Positions 60,902-64,000 of a stretch of 64,000 nt of DNA are shown in pieces. Position 1 is the first letter of the stretch, and each line of letters begins with the position of its first letter. Below the pieces are notes generated by a model. It was not told the DNA's origin. It was given only the letters and a program-made list of their open reading frames with translations, and made no database searches. The position numbers and the translations under genes were made by a program. Source of the DNA: Deltaproteobacteria bacterium (GTDB taxonomy: Bacteria; Myxococcota_A; UBA796; SXON01); the NCBI GenBank assembly GCA_947486185.1, contig CANKTH010000007.1, positions 16,894 to 80,893 on the forward strand, read 5' to 3'.

Positions 60902-62911
60902 ATGATGCGCTGGCTGTTCCTGGTGAGCTTGTGGCTGCTCACCCTCCTGCTGCCCAAGCCTGCCCTCGCGGCGCCTTTTGCGCCGGCGGAGGCCGCCCAC
61001 AAGTCCCCGCTGGACGATGTTGGGAAGAAAAAGGAGGAGGAGAAGGCAAAGTTGTCGGCCGCCGAAGAGGAGGCCGAGCGGAAACGTAAGGAGAAGCTGG
61101 CTCGCGTGGTCGTGCTGAAGTGGCCCGGCACCCCCACTAACCACCGCGACGAGACCCTGCAGCGCAACATCAAGTCGCGGATCGCCCGCCCTGAAGCCAA
61201 CTTCTTCCCCGAGGTCGATCTCTACCAGAACGGCCGCAAGGTCAAGGACAAGACCGTCGTGCCGGCGATGCAGCCCGCGGTGGTTCCGGCCCAGAACGTC
61301 GACCGGGTACGTCAGGCGGTCGACGAGGTCTCGGCCCTGCCGTGGAACGCGATGCCCCCCGACGAGTGGGGCATCAAGGCGCAGGGCCTCCGCGAGCTGG
61401 TCGAGCTGATCTGGTTCATTGACCGGGTTGATCTACGTGAGCCGCTGTTCCTGCTGTACGCCCAGATCGGGCGCGCCGCTGAAAACCAGAACAACGCGGT
61501 CCCACCCTTCTACGAAGAGATCGGCAATCTCTCGGTCAACTACTACTTCTTCCTCGCCGCGACGATGGCGCACCAGGACCCGGCGCTCCTGTCCAAGCTC
61601 ACCGACCAGGATCTCAACGGCGCCATCAGCGCGATGCTGCAGCAGCTCCAGCAGGGGGTCTTCCCTACGCTCCGGCTCGATTTTGAGCTTGAAGGCGAAG
61701 ATTTTGACCTGGAGGGCTACCTCAACGAGTACGAGACCTTCCTCAACGGACTCCCGATCGAGCCCGACGAGCAGGGGCGTTTTGACGTCTTCTACGGCCG
61801 GTCCGACATCTACCTGCGCCGAAAGGACACGGGGCACGGCCTCTCCGAACGCCTCGAAGTCGCCAAGTTTGAGGACAACTTCTTCTTCGTGCGTGAGAAC
61901 GCCCGCAAAAAGATGGGCAAGGACTTCATCGAGCAGCTGTTCCTGCACCCCAACGAATGCACGCCGGAGCTCGACGGAGATATTCTCAACTTCCTGGCGA
62001 TCTACGCCAAGCTTCATGAAAAGGCCGAGATCTACATCGCGGTGCCGAAAGAGGGCAACCCCAACAAGGTGTGGATCTGGCGCTACGACCGTTCGCAGGC
62101 GGCGCTACAGCTGGTGGCAGGCGGAAACGACTCGTTCCCAGTACGTTTTGCCATCCTCGCGGCAGCGGGCATCATGTACAACTCCATCACCGTCGAGTAC
62201 GAGACGAGCATCGTCGACTCCGCGAACCCGTCGGAGGACATCAACAGCGTCACGCCCGTACCGTCCGAGCTGATCGACTATGACCTCAAACCGGCCTACA
62301 TCCCGATCAACCTGGAGCTGCGGGGGCACTACAACCGCCTCATGGTGGCCACGGGTTGGGAGTTCGGCTTCAACACCGGCGGCGACAAGAGCGACGGCGG
62401 TTTTGCGCGGTGGGTGGAGCGTTACTACACGCCGGGCGTAGAGGGCCGCGAAGAGGCTGACGATGTCGTGGTGATCGGGGTCGATAAAGGCGGCAAGACC
62501 GAGACCCGCACGGACTCCAACGAGGACGGCGTCATCGACGACCGAGACGCGGTGACCACGGTCTCCTACGAGGGCCAGGAGGTGCTGCATGACGTTCGGG
62601 TCAACCGGAACCGCTACTTGGCCGTCGGCGTGGTGTTCGGGCGCGACGCCGCCATCGGCTTCGGGCCTCGCCTGGCCCTGCGTATCGGCGCCACCAACGT
62701 GCCTTTCGCCCTTCAGACCACCGCGCATTTCGGGTGGACCATCGATCCGCCCGTGATCGGCACACTGGGGGATCGGGTGCGGCCCTTCGTAGACTTCGAT
62801 TTGCGGGGTGGCGCGTCCTGGCCCTTCAAATACAGCCTCGCACATACCAAAGACCCGATCACCGTGGGCGCGGTGTACGGGATCACGCTCGGCATCGGCA
62901 CCACCTTCTGA
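60902..62911 (+). CDS. Secreted protein of unknown function, possible outer-membrane-type C-terminus
   Basis: A 669-residue protein from MMRWLFLVSLWLLTLLLPKPALAAP, a clear signal peptide; the track start at 60713 lies inside the kinase gene. Residues ~30-75 are a highly charged helix (KKKEEEKAKLSAAEEEAERKRKEK). The middle is helical (~100-350, e.g. LREPLFLLYAQIGRAAENQNN) with an Asp/Glu-rich segment. The last ~150 residues alternate polar and hydrophobic strands ending in GVYGITLGIGTTF, with a terminal aromatic residue as in outer-membrane barrels. The gene follows the kinase by ~140 bp on the same strand. No family recognised. Confidence 0.7.
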   Translation: MMRWLFLVSLWLLTLLLPKPALAAPFAPAEAAHKSPLDDVGKKKEEEKAKLSAAEEEAERKRKEKLARVVVLKWPGTPTNHRDETLQRNIKSRIARPEANFFPEVDLYQNGRKVKDKTVVPAMQPAVVPAQNVDRVRQAVDEVSALPWNAMPPDEWGIKAQGLRELVELIWFIDRVDLREPLFLLYAQIGRAAENQNNAVPPFYEEIGNLSVNYYFFLAATMAHQDPALLSKLTDQDLNGAISAMLQQLQQGVFPTLRLDFELEGEDFDLEGYLNEYETFLNGLPIEPDEQGRFDVFYGRSDIYLRRKDTGHGLSERLEVAKFEDNFFFVRENARKKMGKDFIEQLFLHPNECTPELDGDILNFLAIYAKLHEKAEIYIAVPKEGNPNKVWIWRYDRSQAALQLVAGGNDSFPVRFAILAAAGIMYNSITVEYETSIVDSANPSEDINSVTPVPSELIDYDLKPAYIPINLELRGHYNRLMVATGWEFGFNTGGDKSDGGFARWVERYYTPGVEGREEADDVVVIGVDKGGKTETRTDSNEDGVIDDRDAVTTVSYEGQEVLHDVRVNRNRYLAVGVVFGRDAAIGFGPRLALRIGATNVPFALQTTAHFGWTIDPPVIGTLGDRVRPFVDFDLRGGASWPFKYSLAHTKDPITVGAVYGITLGIGTTF

Positions 62912-62920
62912 GAACGACGC

Positions 62921-64000
62921 TTGGCCCTCCCGCTCGTGTTGTCCCTGTTCCTGACCGCGCTCGCGGCGGCGCAGTCCCCACCAGCGCCGTGCGTGGTGGT
63001 ATGGCTTGACTCACAGCCCCCCGCCGCGGAGCTCACCCGACGCACCCAGGCGCGCACCCAGGGCGCCTGTCAGCATCGGGCATGGGGTGCGATCGCGGGA
63101 GCACCGGGGGCCTTCGGGAGCGATGACGAAGAGCGGCTCAGCGGAGTCCGGACGGCGCTGAACGTCGCGGCGGCTCGGTGGACGGAGTTTGACGTCGAGC
63201 CCGAGCTGGCGGGCAACCTGAGCGCGGCGGTGGACGCGGTGACGGTCATCCGGAACGACGGGGATCGTGACCTGGTCCGGGAGGCTCTGTTCCTCGCCGG
63301 CGCGGCCACGTTTACCTACTTCCCGGGCGAGCGTCTCGCGAAATCGGCCGAGGCGAGCCCCTGGCGACGCTCCCTCGAGGGCCAGGCGAGGATCGCACCT
63401 TGGCTGGACGCGATCGGGCTGGGCGGCCCCCCGCCGGGCCGGGCCACGGTGCGCGAGACGACCGCCCACCGCCGGTTCCAGGAGCAGTCGGTCGAGCTGA
63501 TGCGCACGGCGCCGGGGCAGCTCAGCATGGGTCCGCTACCACCCAGCTACACGATGTTCGTAGACGGTACGCCACAAAAAGGCACTTCGCCCCTAGCTCT
63601 TCTGGCGGGGCGTCACTGGATCCACTTCCTCTCTGACGGCGAGATCGTCGGGCGGACCCGGGTGGAGGTGCTGCCCGGCGTGACCCTGGCGATTCCCCTC
63701 GCCGTGCGCCAGGAGGACCTGGTCGCGGCGCGGAGCGCGCTGCTCGCCGGCGGGCCGGCCCCGCAAGCGGTCGCGGCGGGCGTAGCCGCGATGGCGGTCG
63801 CGCCCGGCGCACGGGTGTACCTGGCGACGCTGGATGATGCGGGTGTGCCCAAGGTTTTTGCGCAGAGCGCCGGCGCGATGGTGGCGCCGAACAAGACCGT
63901 CAACCTCGTCGTCTCCGTCGGAGCGAGCGCGGGGCTGGTACGAAGCGCCGGATTCGTCGGAAGCCCCGGGACGGCCACCAATACCGTGGGCCTCGGACCG
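62921..64000 (+). CDS. Secreted PEGA-like protein, 3' partial (missing from ORF track)
   Basis: The frame starting at TTG 62921, 9 bp after the preceding stop, stays open for 360 codons to the last base of the window, so the track omitted it. It begins with a signal peptide (LPLVLSLFLTALAAAQSPP). The N-terminal ~190 residues are mixed and unknown. Residues ~210-255 read as a PEGA-type beta domain (TMFVDGTPQKGTSPLALLAG, then HWIHFLSDGE and RTRVEVLPG), a short surface module also common beside kinases in Myxococcota-like genomes. Co-directional with the kinase and the large secreted protein, probably in the same operon. Confidence 0.75.
   Translation, partial: MALPLVLSLFLTALAAAQSPPAPCVVVWLDSQPPAAELTRRTQARTQGACQHRAWGAIAGAPGAFGSDDEERLSGVRTALNVAAARWTEFDVEPELAGNLSAAVDAVTVIRNDGDRDLVREALFLAGAATFTYFPGERLAKSAEASPWRRSLEGQARIAPWLDAIGLGGPPPGRATVRETTAHRRFQEQSVELMRTAPGQLSMGPLPPSYTMFVDGTPQKGTSPLALLAGRHWIHFLSDGEIVGRTRVEVLPGVTLAIPLAVRQEDLVAARSALLAGGPAPQAVAAGVAAMAVAPGARVYLATLDDAGVPKVFAQSAGAMVAPNKTVNLVVSVGASAGLVRSAGFVGSPGTATNTVGLGP

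Overview
This is about 64 kb of a GC-rich bacterial chromosome, almost fully coding. The genome style is that of Myxococcota or related former Deltaproteobacteria: many lipoproteins, MopE-type metal-binding repeats, FG-GAP and lamin-tail/CotH surface proteins, FHA/vWA/Ser-Thr-kinase signalling, frequent 4-bp ATGA overlaps, and GTG/TTG starts. That assignment is inferred from gene content only, because there is no rRNA or phylogenetic marker beyond PurF. I see no IS element, prophage, CRISPR array or rRNA. One tRNA-Val(CAC) is present.

Layout. 1-1500: the end of a lamin-tail/CotH surface protein. 1.5-6.8 kb (minus): an operon for a molybdenum hydroxylase of the 4-hydroxybenzoyl-CoA-reductase type, with a fused FeS+Mo subunit and an FAD subunit carrying the extra [4Fe-4S] loop, followed by an SRPBCC protein and a SprT-like metalloprotease. 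6.8-7.4 kb: a hairpin-rich gap with a possible LytTR remnant and the tRNA. 7.5-12.8 kb (minus): a Pro-rich protein, an M16 peptidase and a glycosyltransferase with a coiled-coil tail. 12.9-16.7 kb (plus): a radical SAM/SPASM protein, a lipoprotein and a membrane sulfatase-like hydrolase. 16.8-19.6 kb (minus): two lipoproteins, a crotonase and a YceI protein.

19.66-24.28 kb (plus): a tight five-gene operon of type III polyketide synthase, isoprenylcysteine-methyltransferase-like enzyme, acyl carrier protein, fatty-acyl-AMP ligase and FAD hydroxylase. It looks like a phenolic-lipid (alkylresorcinol/pyrone/quinone) pathway with its own starter-loading module, and a convergent MFS transporter follows. 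25.6-33.8 kb: housekeeping and unknown genes (YchJ, LCM-type methyltransferase, DEDDh exonuclease, purF, beta-propeller, Rossmann protein, CDP-alcohol phosphatidyltransferase, GtrA-like, P-loop kinase).

33.93-38.72 kb: one 1594-codon ORF that joins an ImuB-like inactive Y-family polymerase to a complete DnaE2 (ImuC) error-prone polymerase. This is the most striking feature of the window. 38.7-53.6 kb: a surface/secreted block of a second CotH protein, a lamin-tail lipoprotein, a tandem pair of secreted glycoside-hydrolase-like paralogues, a sulfatase-like lipoprotein, a MopE/propeller lipoprotein, an FG-GAP lipoprotein and a TonB-dependent receptor with a fused TonB-C domain.

53.65-64 kb: an envelope-signalling neighbourhood with a membrane FHA protein, a membrane protein with an FHA-like tail, a vWA lipoprotein, a hotdog thioesterase, a membrane Ser/Thr kinase, a large secreted protein and a PEGA-like protein running off the window. 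The last gene is absent from the supplied ORF track because it has no stop codon in the window.
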